Origin: Collinsella aerofaciens
GTDB lineage: Bacteria; Actinomycetota; Coriobacteriia; Coriobacteriales; Coriobacteriaceae
Direction: 5' to 3'
Assembly: GCF_020181355.1 (NCBI RefSeq)
Contig: NZ_CP084004.1
Location: forward strand, 1,302,001-1,366,000
Length of the DNA stretch: 64,000 bases
Shown here: positions 56,583 through 64,000 of the stretch, in pieces
Position numbering within the stretch: position 1 is the stretch's first letter
Layout of the letters: each line of letters opens with the position of its first letter
Translations under genes and position numbers: made by a program
Notes under the pieces: generated by a model
The model's database searches: none
Told to the model about the DNA's origin: nothing
The model's input: the letters and a program-made list of their open reading frames with translations, nothing else

Positions 56583-59264
56583 TTAGTCCTCGAGCAGGTC
56601 CTCGATAAAACCGACGCGGTAGTTTTTGAAGATGACCTCGCCGCCGTCTTGCGTGGCGTCCAGATCGACATCGCCCATGATGCCAAAGTCGTGGTCGCCT
56701 TCCTCGTCGGCAAAGATCTGATGCACGTGCCACACGTGCGCGGTCTTCTCATCGGACTCATCGATGGAAAACATCGCGGCACTGCGGGCATCTCCGTCGG
56801 TGAGGATCTCCTCGTGCTGTTCGTGGTAGGCATCGAGCGCCTTTTGCCAGCGGATCTCGCTCATGCCCCAGTCGTCGTCGAGTTCGCCCAGGTCGCGAAC
56901 GTGCTCGCGAGCGGCAAGGGTTACGCGGCGGAAGAGCGCGTTGCGCACCAACAGCGTGCAGCCGCGGCGGTCCGCCACGACCTCGTCGATGCCCTGCGGC
57001 GGCGCGGCGTCGAGGGCTGCCGGGTTGCCGGCGTTCTCCCACTCGTCCACCAGGCTCGAGTCCACCGAGCGCACCACAAAGCCCAGCCACGAGATAATGT
57101 CGCGCAGGCGCTCGTCGCGTTTCTCGATGGGTACGGTGCGGTCGAGCGAACGGTAGGCCTCTGCCAGGTAGCGCAGCAAAATGCCCTCGGAGCGGGCGAT
57201 GCCGAGCTTTTGAATGTAACCCTTAAAATCGCTCGCGCTTTCCAGCATATCGCGCAGGACGCTCTTGGGAGAGAGCTGGTAGTCGTTTGCCCAGGGTACT
57301 TCCTGGCAGTACTTGTCAAAGGCAGCGTCGAGCAAATCCTCGAGCGGCTTTTCGTACGTGACGTCTTGAATGCGCTCCAGACGTTCCTCATATTCGACGC
57401 CGTCAGCCTTCATTTCGGCCATCGCGCGGTCGCGTGCGGTGCGCTCCTGTGCACGCAGCACCTGCTTGGGATCCTCGAGCGTTGCCTCGACCATCGAGAT
57501 CAGATCCATGGTATAGGTCTCGCTCTCGGGGTCGAGCAGCTCCAACGCGGCAAGCAAGAACGGCGAGAGCGGCTGATCGAGCGCGAAGTCCTCGGGCAGA
57601 TCGACCGTCAGCGCGTAGTCGATGTCCGGCGCGGCGTCAGCCGGAGCGTCGGGTGCGGGCGGCACCTCGGTGCGCACGACGACGCCGGAGTCGATGAGCG
57701 TAGCGAAGATTTCGTCGGCGCGAACCTCGAGCTTGGCCTTTTCCTCGGGAGTCTGCAGACTCGTCTCGATGAGGTCGTGCACGCGGGCTCGGGCATCGCC
57801 GCCCTGCTCGACCACGCTAATCACCATGGAGTGCGTGATGCGCAGGCGCGGCTTGAGCGTCTCGGGCTGCGTCTCGATCAGGCGCTCAAAGGTCTGCTTG
57901 TTCCAGGTGACAAAGCCCTCGGGGGCCTTCTTCTTTTTAATCTTGCGGAGCTTTTTAGGATCGTCGCCCGCCTTGGCCATGAGCTTGGCGTTCTCGATCT
58001 CGTGCTCCGGGGCCTCGGCGATGACCATACCCTCGGTGTCAAAGCCCGAGCGACCGGCGCGACCAGCAATCTGATGGAACTCACGGGCGCGCAGACGACG
58101 CATCTTGTAGCCGTCGAACTTGGTGAGCGCGGTGAGGACCACGGTGTGGATGGGCACGTTGATGCCGACGCCGAGCGTATCGGTGCCGCAGATGACGGGC
58201 AGTAGGCCCTGCTGCGCTAAGCGCTCGACCAGCAGGCGATAGCGCGGCAGCATGCCAGCATGGTGCACGCCGACGCCGCAGCCGAGCAAGCGCTTGAGGA
58301 TCTTGCCGAAGGCCGTTGAGAAGCTCGTCCCCTTTGCCGCGTCTTTGATGGCTTCGCGCTGCTCCTTGCTGGCGATGCCAAAATTGGCGAGCGACTGTGC
58401 CGTCGCAAGGGCGGCATCCTGGCTAAAGTGCACGATATAGAGCGGGGCCTCGCCGCGGCGCATGGCGAGCTCGACCGTGCCCTCGAGGGAGGTCGTCACA
58501 TAGTCGTAGCTCAGCGGAACAGGACGCGGGGCGTCGACAACCAAGTCGCAAGCAGCGCCGGTGTGCTCCTCGAGTGAGGCGGCGATGGCAGTGACATCGC
58601 CGAGCGTGGCGCTCATGAGCATAAACTGCGTGTGGGGCAGGGTGAGCAGCGGCACCTGCCAGGCCCAACCGCGATCGGGGTCGGCAAAGTAGTGGAACTC
58701 GTCCATGGCCACGCAGCCCACATCGGCGTCCTCACCCTCGCGCAGCGCGTCGTTGGCAAGGATTTCGGCCGTGCAGCAGATGACGGGCGCCTTGGTGTTG
58801 ATATGCGTATCGCCGGTGATCATGCCGACGTTATCGCGGCCGAGCACCTGCACAAGGTCGAAAAACTTTTCGCTGACCAGAGCCTTGATGGGGGCCGTGT
58901 AATAACAGCGCTTGCCCTGCGCCATGCCCATAAAGAGCATGCCCAGCGCGACGAGCGATTTACCCGATCCGGTCGGTGTTCCCAAAATGACGTGGTCGCC
59001 GGCAGCCAGGTCCATGAGGGCCTCTTCTTGGTGGTCCCACAGCTCAATGCCACGGTCGCTCGTCCATTCAAAGAAGCGTTCGAAGGCCTGATCGGGCGTG
59101 AGCCATGGTTCGGGCTCGCTGCCGTCCTCGGGCTCCCACCAGGTGGGGGAGAGCGCGCCGAGTGAGCCGAACTCTGCCTCGGTTCCCGTGCCGCCCGAGA
59201 ATGAGCTGGCGGCGCCGGCGCCGGAGACGGTGCTGGCGGCGGTATCTGTCGTGGTCTGTGCCAT
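56583..59264 (-). CDS. Ski2-like DEAD/DEAH helicase with DUF3516
   Basis: An 893-residue superfamily 2 helicase. Walker A is GTPTGSGKSLVALG near residue 95, the DExH box is DEFHYF near 187, SAT is LMSATLGD, and motif VI is QIAGRAGRSGFD. The C-terminal 350 residues form the DUF3516 domain of actinobacterial Ski2/Mtr4-like RNA helicases, probably acting in RNA turnover. The start ATG 59264 has only a weak GAGAAAG; the frame stays open for 57 codons upstream but runs into a stop-hairpin repeat. An N-terminal Ser/Gly/Ala-rich tail is likely disordered. Confidence 0.92.
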   Translation of the reverse strand: MAQTTTDTAASTVSGAGAASSFSGGTGTEAEFGSLGALSPTWWEPEDGSEPEPWLTPDQAFERFFEWTSDRGIELWDHQEEALMDLAAGDHVILGTPTGSGKSLVALGMLFMGMAQGKRCYYTAPIKALVSEKFFDLVQVLGRDNVGMITGDTHINTKAPVICCTAEILANDALREGEDADVGCVAMDEFHYFADPDRGWAWQVPLLTLPHTQFMLMSATLGDVTAIAASLEEHTGAACDLVVDAPRPVPLSYDYVTTSLEGTVELAMRRGEAPLYIVHFSQDAALATAQSLANFGIASKEQREAIKDAAKGTSFSTAFGKILKRLLGCGVGVHHAGMLPRYRLLVERLAQQGLLPVICGTDTLGVGINVPIHTVVLTALTKFDGYKMRRLRAREFHQIAGRAGRSGFDTEGMVIAEAPEHEIENAKLMAKAGDDPKKLRKIKKKKAPEGFVTWNKQTFERLIETQPETLKPRLRITHSMVISVVEQGGDARARVHDLIETSLQTPEEKAKLEVRADEIFATLIDSGVVVRTEVPPAPDAPADAAPDIDYALTVDLPEDFALDQPLSPFLLAALELLDPESETYTMDLISMVEATLEDPKQVLRAQERTARDRAMAEMKADGVEYEERLERIQDVTYEKPLEDLLDAAFDKYCQEVPWANDYQLSPKSVLRDMLESASDFKGYIQKLGIARSEGILLRYLAEAYRSLDRTVPIEKRDERLRDIISWLGFVVRSVDSSLVDEWENAGNPAALDAAPPQGIDEVVADRRGCTLLVRNALFRRVTLAAREHVRDLGELDDDWGMSEIRWQKALDAYHEQHEEILTDGDARSAAMFSIDESDEKTAHVWHVHQIFADEEGDHDFGIMGDVDLDATQDGGEVIFKNYRVGFIEDLLED

Positions 59265-59386
59265 ATGGTTGCTTTCTCTCGCGATTGTCCGCCAACTATT
59301 ATGGCGTAGCGGCGGTGCGGGGTGCCAGCGCGCGAGAAAATGCAGGAAATGGGCGTTCTGCCCAGCCGTTTGGTGCAGTTGCCAGC

Positions 59387-59507
59387 TAAGTGAGTAGACT
59401 TTTTGCAATATCGCGAGCACATGGCTTTTGCGCAAGAGCTCTACCTGCGGTTTTAGTTTTCGTTATGCGGGTTGTGCTTGGCTATTGCAAAAAAGTCTAC
59501 TCACTTA
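59387..59507. repeat. Stop-hairpin repeat, copy 3 (121 bp)
   Basis: Begins TAAGTGAGTAGACTTTTTGC and ends GCAAAAAAGTCTACTCACTTA. Here the arms pair over about 35 bp with few mismatches, ACCTGCGG is in the middle, and the copy is complete. It occupies most of the 309-bp gap 59265-59573 between trmB (minus) and the helicase (minus). Confidence 0.92.
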
Positions 59508-59573
59508 GGTTTGAGGGTCGTTCGCTGACGCCTATTTTCACTTGTTTGCCGACGCCGCGACCATCAGAAGCCC

Positions 59574-60413
59574 CTAGGACTCCTGCGGCAGGCGCTTCTT
59601 GCCTTTGCGGGCGCGGTTTCTAAAGTTCTCGACGGCCTCTTCCATGCCCAGAGGTACATAGGTGAGCGCATCGAGGTTTTCGGGCAGGTAGCAGGCAAGG
59701 CTTTGCTCCTGCGCGCGGCCCGCCGCGAGCTGTTCATCGCTGGGCTGCGCGCCGGGTGTGGCGCAAATGCCATAGACGGCGGCACCCATCTCGCGCGTGC
59801 GGCATTCATATTCGGTCTCGGGGTGCTCGGGATGGTCGCGGCGGACGTCGTCGCTTACCCAAAGCGTATCGTAGCCGGCCGCGGCAAACTGTCCCAGGGC
59901 GTAATCGCGCAACGGCTTGCTATCGGTGCGCAGCGTGACGGTAGCGCCGGCTGAAAAGAGCGGGCGGTAGAGCATCAGATGGTCGACATGGACGAGTCGT
60001 TTTTTAGCGTACTTGGCCTTGGGCTGCGGCGTGGGAAAGTTAATGGTGATGGCATCGAGCTCGCCTGCGGCAAACAGCTGTGGCAGCGATGCGGCGCCTC
60101 GGGGCAGGACGAGTGCGTTGGATAGCCCCTGTTCGCAGATTTTCTGCGCGGCATAGGCGATGCAGATGGGCTCCTGGTCCATGCCGATAAAGAGGGTGTC
60201 GGGCTCGCGGTGGGCGCGCTCGACCAGATAGGTTCCCTTGCCACAGCCAAGATCCAGGTGAAGGTGTTCGAAGGGCTTGCTGCCAGCTGGCGCGCAAGCC
60301 TCGCGCCAATCTCCGGCATAAGCCTCGGGGTTCGTCTCGATCGCATCGGCGTAGCGCTCCAGGCGCTCCTCGAGCACAAAGTTCTTAGGCGTGCGAACGT
60401 GGACGGCTCCCAT
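59574..60413 (-). CDS. trmB: tRNA (guanine-N7-)-methyltransferase
   Basis: Methylates N7 of G46 in tRNA variable loops. In the 279-residue protein the SAM-binding LDLGCGKGTYLVE is near residue 54, GMDQEPICIAYAA follows, and the catalytic segment is ITINFPTPQPKAKYAKKRL, where the family normally has NFPDPWPK. The substitution of Asp by Thr and Trp by Gln in this motif is unusual. A C-terminal extension of about 50 residues after the core ends in a basic RNRARKGKKRLPQES tail. Start ATG; followed downstream by a stop-hairpin repeat. Confidence 0.85.
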   Translation of the reverse strand: MGAVHVRTPKNFVLEERLERYADAIETNPEAYAGDWREACAPAGSKPFEHLHLDLGCGKGTYLVERAHREPDTLFIGMDQEPICIAYAAQKICEQGLSNALVLPRGAASLPQLFAAGELDAITINFPTPQPKAKYAKKRLVHVDHLMLYRPLFSAGATVTLRTDSKPLRDYALGQFAAAGYDTLWVSDDVRRDHPEHPETEYECRTREMGAAVYGICATPGAQPSDEQLAAGRAQEQSLACYLPENLDALTYVPLGMEEAVENFRNRARKGKKRLPQES

Positions 60414-60530
60414 GAGGCTCCTTGGTCATAAATGCGAAACGCATGGCCGCGCGTTCCGTCAATGGGTTGAAAAGGGCGGGCATAGATTGCCCGAAAGATG
60501 TGGTGCGGCTCGGCGGCGAGTCGTCGGTGC

Positions 60531-61403
60531 CTACAGGCGCTTGAGAATCACATAGCGGTTGAGCTCGCCGCTACGACCGTCGGCATGGAAGCGCTCAAGC
60601 TCGCGCACGGGGACCTCGCCGCTCTTGTAGAACGTACGGACGCCGCGCACCAGGTCGGTGATCTGCTGATCGTCAAAGTGATGGCAATAGCGGTAGGCGT
60701 GGCGGTCGTTTTGCCAGCCGATGAGGTGGTCGCCGGCTTCAAACTGTGCGGAATCGTAACCCTCAAACGGCGGGGTGAGCTCGGCGCGGGCTTCGGCTCG
60801 AACGGCCTTGCGCGCCATGCGCTCGTCGTTCATGAACTCCCAAAAGCTGATGGCGATGATGCCGCCTGGGCGCGTCTGCCGCACCAGGGCGTCGAGCACG
60901 CGTACGCGGTACTCGCATGACGGTACGTGGTGCATAAAGCCAAAGCAGACCGAGATGTCGGCGAGTGGGGCGTCGAAAAGCACGTCGGGCGTCTCGGCGG
61001 GGTTGAGCTTCATGAGAGCGTCGAGCACGTCGAGTTCCTGGAAGTGCAGGTTGGGAATGCGCAGGGCGTGGCCGCGTGCATCGATAGCCAAATCCTGACA
61101 CGAGTCGACACCATAGAACTCAAACGGGCAGCTGGCATCCGCCGAGGGGTTTGCGCCGTCGTCGCCCTTGGCGGCAAGTGCGCCGCCGGCGGCAAAGTTC
61201 TCGAATCGCATATTGCCGCAGGCAAGATCGAAGACGCGGACGGGATGCTCGATCGTGGCGACGTCGAGCTGCCCGAGTGCGATATCCATGGTGCGCACCC
61301 AGCCGGGCCACGGGGCCTGGCGCGTATCGGAGAAGGAGGCGGAGTGCTCGCGATAGAACGTATTGTTGAGCTGGATGAGCGATGAGGCGAAATCGCGGTT
61401 CAC
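60531..61403 (-). CDS. Class I SAM-dependent methyltransferase
   Basis: A 290-residue methyltransferase. Motif I is VFDLACGNMRFENFAAG near residue 65, the acidic FYGVDSC follows, and ISVCFGFMHHVPS is the motif IV region. The target is unknown; the length and C-terminal half with YRYCHHFDDQQI suggest a metabolite or tRNA-type substrate, but no family name is sure. GTG 61403 is nine bases after GGAGGGAG and is better than the ATG at 61451. It is divergent from the XRE gene. Confidence 0.82.
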   Translation of the reverse strand: MNRDFASSLIQLNNTFYREHSASFSDTRQAPWPGWVRTMDIALGQLDVATIEHPVRVFDLACGNMRFENFAAGGALAAKGDDGANPSADASCPFEFYGVDSCQDLAIDARGHALRIPNLHFQELDVLDALMKLNPAETPDVLFDAPLADISVCFGFMHHVPSCEYRVRVLDALVRQTRPGGIIAISFWEFMNDERMARKAVRAEARAELTPPFEGYDSAQFEAGDHLIGWQNDRHAYRYCHHFDDQQITDLVRGVRTFYKSGEVPVRELERFHADGRSGELNRYVILKRL

Positions 61404-61670
61404 GGCGCGGAACTCCCTCCGTTGGCGGTGCGGAATTAACAGTACGACCATACTACCGTTAACGCTGCAACGGGGACAACCAAGCTACGGGTCATTGCTT
61501 TGTTTGGACACATTTCCGCAGCTCATATGCACCCGCAACCGCCGGTTGTCAAAAATCTCACTAGAATAGGTGGCATGCTTTTGGCGGTGGCGGATACATT
61601 TTTAACTGTGCAAGGCGCCTTAAGAACAAAAACGGTCCGGCGGCACGGCTGGCATCACATAGGAGGAACC

Positions 61671-62393
61671 ATGAATGTAGAAACTGCGCAGCGGCTCGCC
61701 GACCTTCGTCGCAGCAAGGGTTTTAGCCAAGAAGGGCTTGCACGAAAGCTGGGACTGTCGCGCCAGGCGGTCAGTAAATGGGAGCGTGCGGAGAGCTCGC
61801 CCGATACCGAGAATCTGATCTCGCTTGCCAAACTCTATGGCGTGAGCCTGGACGAGCTGCTCAATCCGAGCGATGAGATCGAGGACGATATCGAGTTTGA
61901 GAACGAGGACCGCGCCCGTCAGCGCGAGGCCGAGGCGGCGGAGCGCGCCCGCACCCATGAGGCGGCGGCACGCGCCACGGAGGCAGCTACGCAGGCAAGT
62001 GATGCCGCGGCCAAGGCGGCGCAGGCGGCAAGCTGGAGTGCGCAGGCCGCCAATGCCGCTACGGCGCAGGCGACGAGTGGCACCGCGGTTGGCTCGACTC
62101 CGGTGAAGGGCCCGTTCCAGTCGTTCCCGTATTGGGCCGTGTGCTGGCTGCTGTTCTTTTTGCTGATGTTCCTGTTTGGTGCCGGCCCCTTTGCCGCGCT
62201 GATCTTCTTTACGATTCCCATCTATCACTGGGTGGCGCGTGCGCTCGATGGTGATTGGGTGCGCGGGGATATTCAGGTTGGTCCGGCGTCGGTGGCGATC
62301 AAGGCTCAGGGGAAGGATGCTTCTGCGGAACCTGATGCTGACGTGGCTACCACGACCACCGCTGAGCCATGTGCCAAAGAGGGTGACGAATGA
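61671..62393 (+). CDS. XRE family regulator with membrane anchor
   Basis: A 240-residue protein. The HTH is RLADLRRSKGFSQEGLARKL with GLSRQAVSKWERAESSPDTE, then an Ala-rich coiled segment (about residues 83-145) and two hydrophobic helices (WAVCWLLFFLLMFLFGAG and AALIFFTIPIYHWV). A C-terminal tail follows. The layout of N-terminal HTH plus membrane helices suggests membrane-associated signalling. AGGAGGAACC precedes ATG. Its stop overlaps the start of the DUF4097 gene by 4 bp, so they are coupled. Confidence 0.88.
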   Translation: MNVETAQRLADLRRSKGFSQEGLARKLGLSRQAVSKWERAESSPDTENLISLAKLYGVSLDELLNPSDEIEDDIEFENEDRARQREAEAAERARTHEAAARATEAATQASDAAAKAAQAASWSAQAANAATAQATSGTAVGSTPVKGPFQSFPYWAVCWLLFFLLMFLFGAGPFAALIFFTIPIYHWVARALDGDWVRGDIQVGPASVAIKAQGKDASAEPDADVATTTTAEPCAKEGDE

Positions 62394-63289
62394 TGAAGCT
62401 TTCGCATGAATCCAAGGTACGCCTGGGTGTTGGCATCGGAGCGTTTGTGCTCATTGTTGGGCTTGTTTTTGGCGTTTCGCGGACATTGATTCATTTTGAT
62501 GGCCCGTGGGATCTCGACGATGTTGTATCCGGCCTGTCTGGTATGGACGATGTGGTGGACGAGGGCGATCTTTTGGATGACGGTAACTATTCCGCTCGGC
62601 CTCAGCAGCTTTCGTGTACGACCTTTGACGAAGACGCGTTCCAATCGCTCGACTTGGATGTGACGTCGGGGACGGTCGAGGTTAAACGTGTCTCTGACGG
62701 ACCGGTACGTGTCATCGAAAGCGGGCACGTTGCAAAGGGGGCATCTGCTTCCGATGCCGCCACTCAGAATCTAGCCAAGATCGAGGGCTCTACACTCAAG
62801 ATTAGCCAGTTCGACTGCGATGACGAGCGCGCCCATGACCGTAAGGTCACCATTGAACTGCCGCGTGAGCTTGCCGATAACATGGTGGGCATTACAGCGA
62901 ATGTAGAATCGGGCGACCTGACGGTCGCGGGCATTGCGTGTCATGACCTCAACCTGACTTTGGACTCTGGAGACGTTGAGTTTACGGGCACCGTGACCGA
63001 TACCCTGAATGCCGAGGTCGGTTCGGGCGATGTGACGTTCGAGCTCTACCAGGCCCCCGCGAAGTCGATGGACGTGAGTGTGGGCTCGGGCGATGTGGAG
63101 ATGACGGTTCCGAACTCGACGGGCTTTAAGGCGAGCCTCACCTTGGGCAGCGGCGACTTCGAGAGCGATTTCCTTCCGCTTGGCTACGACGGCGAGACCA
63201 TTTTGAATCTTGAATTCGATAACGGCGATAAGTCTGCTACGTATCGTTTTGAGGTCGGTTCGGGCGACATGTCGTTTGATCCGGAGTGA
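62390..63289 (+). CDS. DUF4097 beta-helix protein, membrane-anchored
   Basis: A 299-residue protein with one N-terminal membrane helix (KVRLGVGIGAFVLIVGLVF) and an extracytoplasmic domain made of repeats. SGD occurs in successive strands (VESGDLTVAG, LDSGDVEFTG, VGSGDVTFEL, VGSGDVEMTV, LGSGDFESDF and VGSGDMSF), typical of DUF4097 right-handed beta solenoids. Start overlaps the XRE stop (ATGATGA). With the XRE membrane protein it could act as an envelope sensor, as DUF4097 genes pair with regulators elsewhere. Function is inferred. Confidence 0.85.
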   Translation: MMKLSHESKVRLGVGIGAFVLIVGLVFGVSRTLIHFDGPWDLDDVVSGLSGMDDVVDEGDLLDDGNYSARPQQLSCTTFDEDAFQSLDLDVTSGTVEVKRVSDGPVRVIESGHVAKGASASDAATQNLAKIEGSTLKISQFDCDDERAHDRKVTIELPRELADNMVGITANVESGDLTVAGIACHDLNLTLDSGDVEFTGTVTDTLNAEVGSGDVTFELYQAPAKSMDVSVGSGDVEMTVPNSTGFKASLTLGSGDFESDFLPLGYDGETILNLEFDNGDKSATYRFEVGSGDMSFDPE

Positions 63290-63335
63290 CATGCGGTTTT
63301 CGGAGATCGGTACATATAGGCATGCTCTTTGATGG

Positions 63336-63369
63336 AGGCGCCGGAGCCGTGACGGGCTTCGGCGCCTTT
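63336..63369 (+). terminator. Terminator after the XRE-DUF4097 operon
   Basis: AGGCGCCGGAGCC and GGGCTTCGGCGCCT pair with TTTG following. The elp3 start lies 18 bp downstream. Confidence 0.7.
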
Positions 63370-63386
63370 GCCTTTACAATGGGGAC

Positions 63387-64000
63387 ATGGAACAGATTAT
63401 CTTGAACATACTCGAGGCTCTGCATCACGGCGAGACCGTGGACGACAAGGCGCTCGTCAAACTGATACATGCCGAGGCGCGCCGTGAGGGTGCCGACAAA
63501 CGCGATTTGGCCAAGCGCCGTCTGCTGCCGTTCTACCAGCGGGTTAAACGTGAGGAGCCGGCTCGGTGGGCTACGTGGAATGTCGATTCCGATCTGGAAC
63601 GCCAACTGCTGCAGGTGCTACGCATGAAGCCGCGCCGCACGGCTTCGGGCGTGGCGACCATTACCGTTATCACCAAGCCCTGGCCATGCTCGGGCGATTG
63701 CCTATTTTGTCCCAACGATCTGCGCATGCCCAAGAGCTATCTGCACGCTGAGCCGGCGTGTGCCCGTGCGGAGCAAAACTGCTTCGATCCGTATCTGCAG
63801 GTGAGCGCTCGTCTGACCGCGCTTTCGCAGATGGGGCATGCGACCGACAAGATAGAGCTCATCGTTCTTGGTGGTACCTGGAGCGACTATCCACAAGGGT
63901 ATCAGGCATGGTTTATGTCGGAGCTCTTCCGTGCACTCAATGATGATGCGGTGGCGGGCGTGGCGGCCAACCCCATGTTGGCGCGTCCGGGCATCAGCCG
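63387..64000 (+). CDS. elp3: Elp3-like radical SAM tRNA uridine-modifying enzyme, cut by window end
   Basis: The first 204 residues of a radical SAM enzyme related to Elongator subunit 3, which adds carboxymethyl groups to wobble uridine using SAM and acetyl-CoA. The cluster motif CSGDCLFC (CxxxCxxC) is followed by PNDLRMPKSYL, and PCARAEQNCFDPYLQVSARL and LIVLGGTWSDYPQGYQ are the Elp3 signatures. The N-terminal helical region (residues 1-75) matches the tRNA-binding subdomain. The acetyltransferase half lies beyond 64000. Start ATG 63387 has GGGGAC nearby; the initial SD is weak. Confidence 0.88.
   Translation, partial: MEQIILNILEALHHGETVDDKALVKLIHAEARREGADKRDLAKRRLLPFYQRVKREEPARWATWNVDSDLERQLLQVLRMKPRRTASGVATITVITKPWPCSGDCLFCPNDLRMPKSYLHAEPACARAEQNCFDPYLQVSARLTALSQMGHATDKIELIVLGGTWSDYPQGYQAWFMSELFRALNDDAVAGVAANPMLARPGIS

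Overview
The window is a 64 kb stretch of high-GC (about 60%) bacterial chromosome. It has tightly packed genes, Shine-Dalgarno sites close to AAGGAGG, and many GTG starts. Gene content and style fit a gut Coriobacteriia, most likely Collinsella: a bile salt hydrolase, a Ski2-like helicase with a DUF3516 tail, a reverse rubrerythrin, a PdxR-PdxST pair and a bacterial Elp3 homologue. The genus is an inference; no rRNA, tRNA, CRISPR array, prophage or plasmid gene was found.

Layout. 1-10.9 kb: 3' part of prfC, a queuosine-precursor transporter behind a candidate preQ1 riboswitch, an SDR, ung, an EamA/LysR pair, a MATE pump, two rRNA methyltransferases (RlmA and RsmJ families) and small membrane proteins. 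11-18 kb: a Tet(M)-like ribosomal GTPase, then an AAA ATPase overlapping a UvrA-like gene, then a second AAA ATPase broken by one in-frame TGA. 18-27.5 kb: trmL, a CobW metallochaperone, a Spx/ArsC-like protein without the catalytic Cys, a flavoprotein, a patatin, the TPP-riboswitch thiamine salvage operon (thiM, thiamine-binding protein, thiE), HAD-LysR, and a MetE-like methyltransferase with a LysR-type operator. 27.6-39.5 kb: uracil and purine permeases, a degenerate deformylase, bile salt hydrolase, Kup, a second EamA/LysR pair, an HTH-aminotransferase fusion and a canonical deformylase. 39.7-49.4 kb: an MFS pump, an RGG-repeat protein, pdxT-pdxS and divergent pdxR, an IS256-family element with target duplication, a DUF559-like nuclease-fold gene and a reverse rubrerythrin. 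49.6-64 kb: an alcohol/aldehyde dehydrogenase pair, a 27-aa Hol-Tox-like peptide, HIRAN, phosphoesterase, ChbG, DUF2130, the helicase, trmB, an XRE-DUF4097 module and the 5' part of elp3.

Common themes. Cofactor supply (thiamine, PLP, queuosine precursor) and translation/RNA modification (PrfC, Tet(M)-like, RlmA, RsmJ, TrmL, TrmB, Elp3, two deformylase-family proteins) recur. At least three kinds of palindromic intergenic repeat sit at gene 3' ends. One is a 121-bp hairpin seen three times whose ends carry stop codons in all three frames; one copy is split by the IS. Another is a family of hairpins with different arms but a shared GGGAC core. These repeats are the least explained part of the window.
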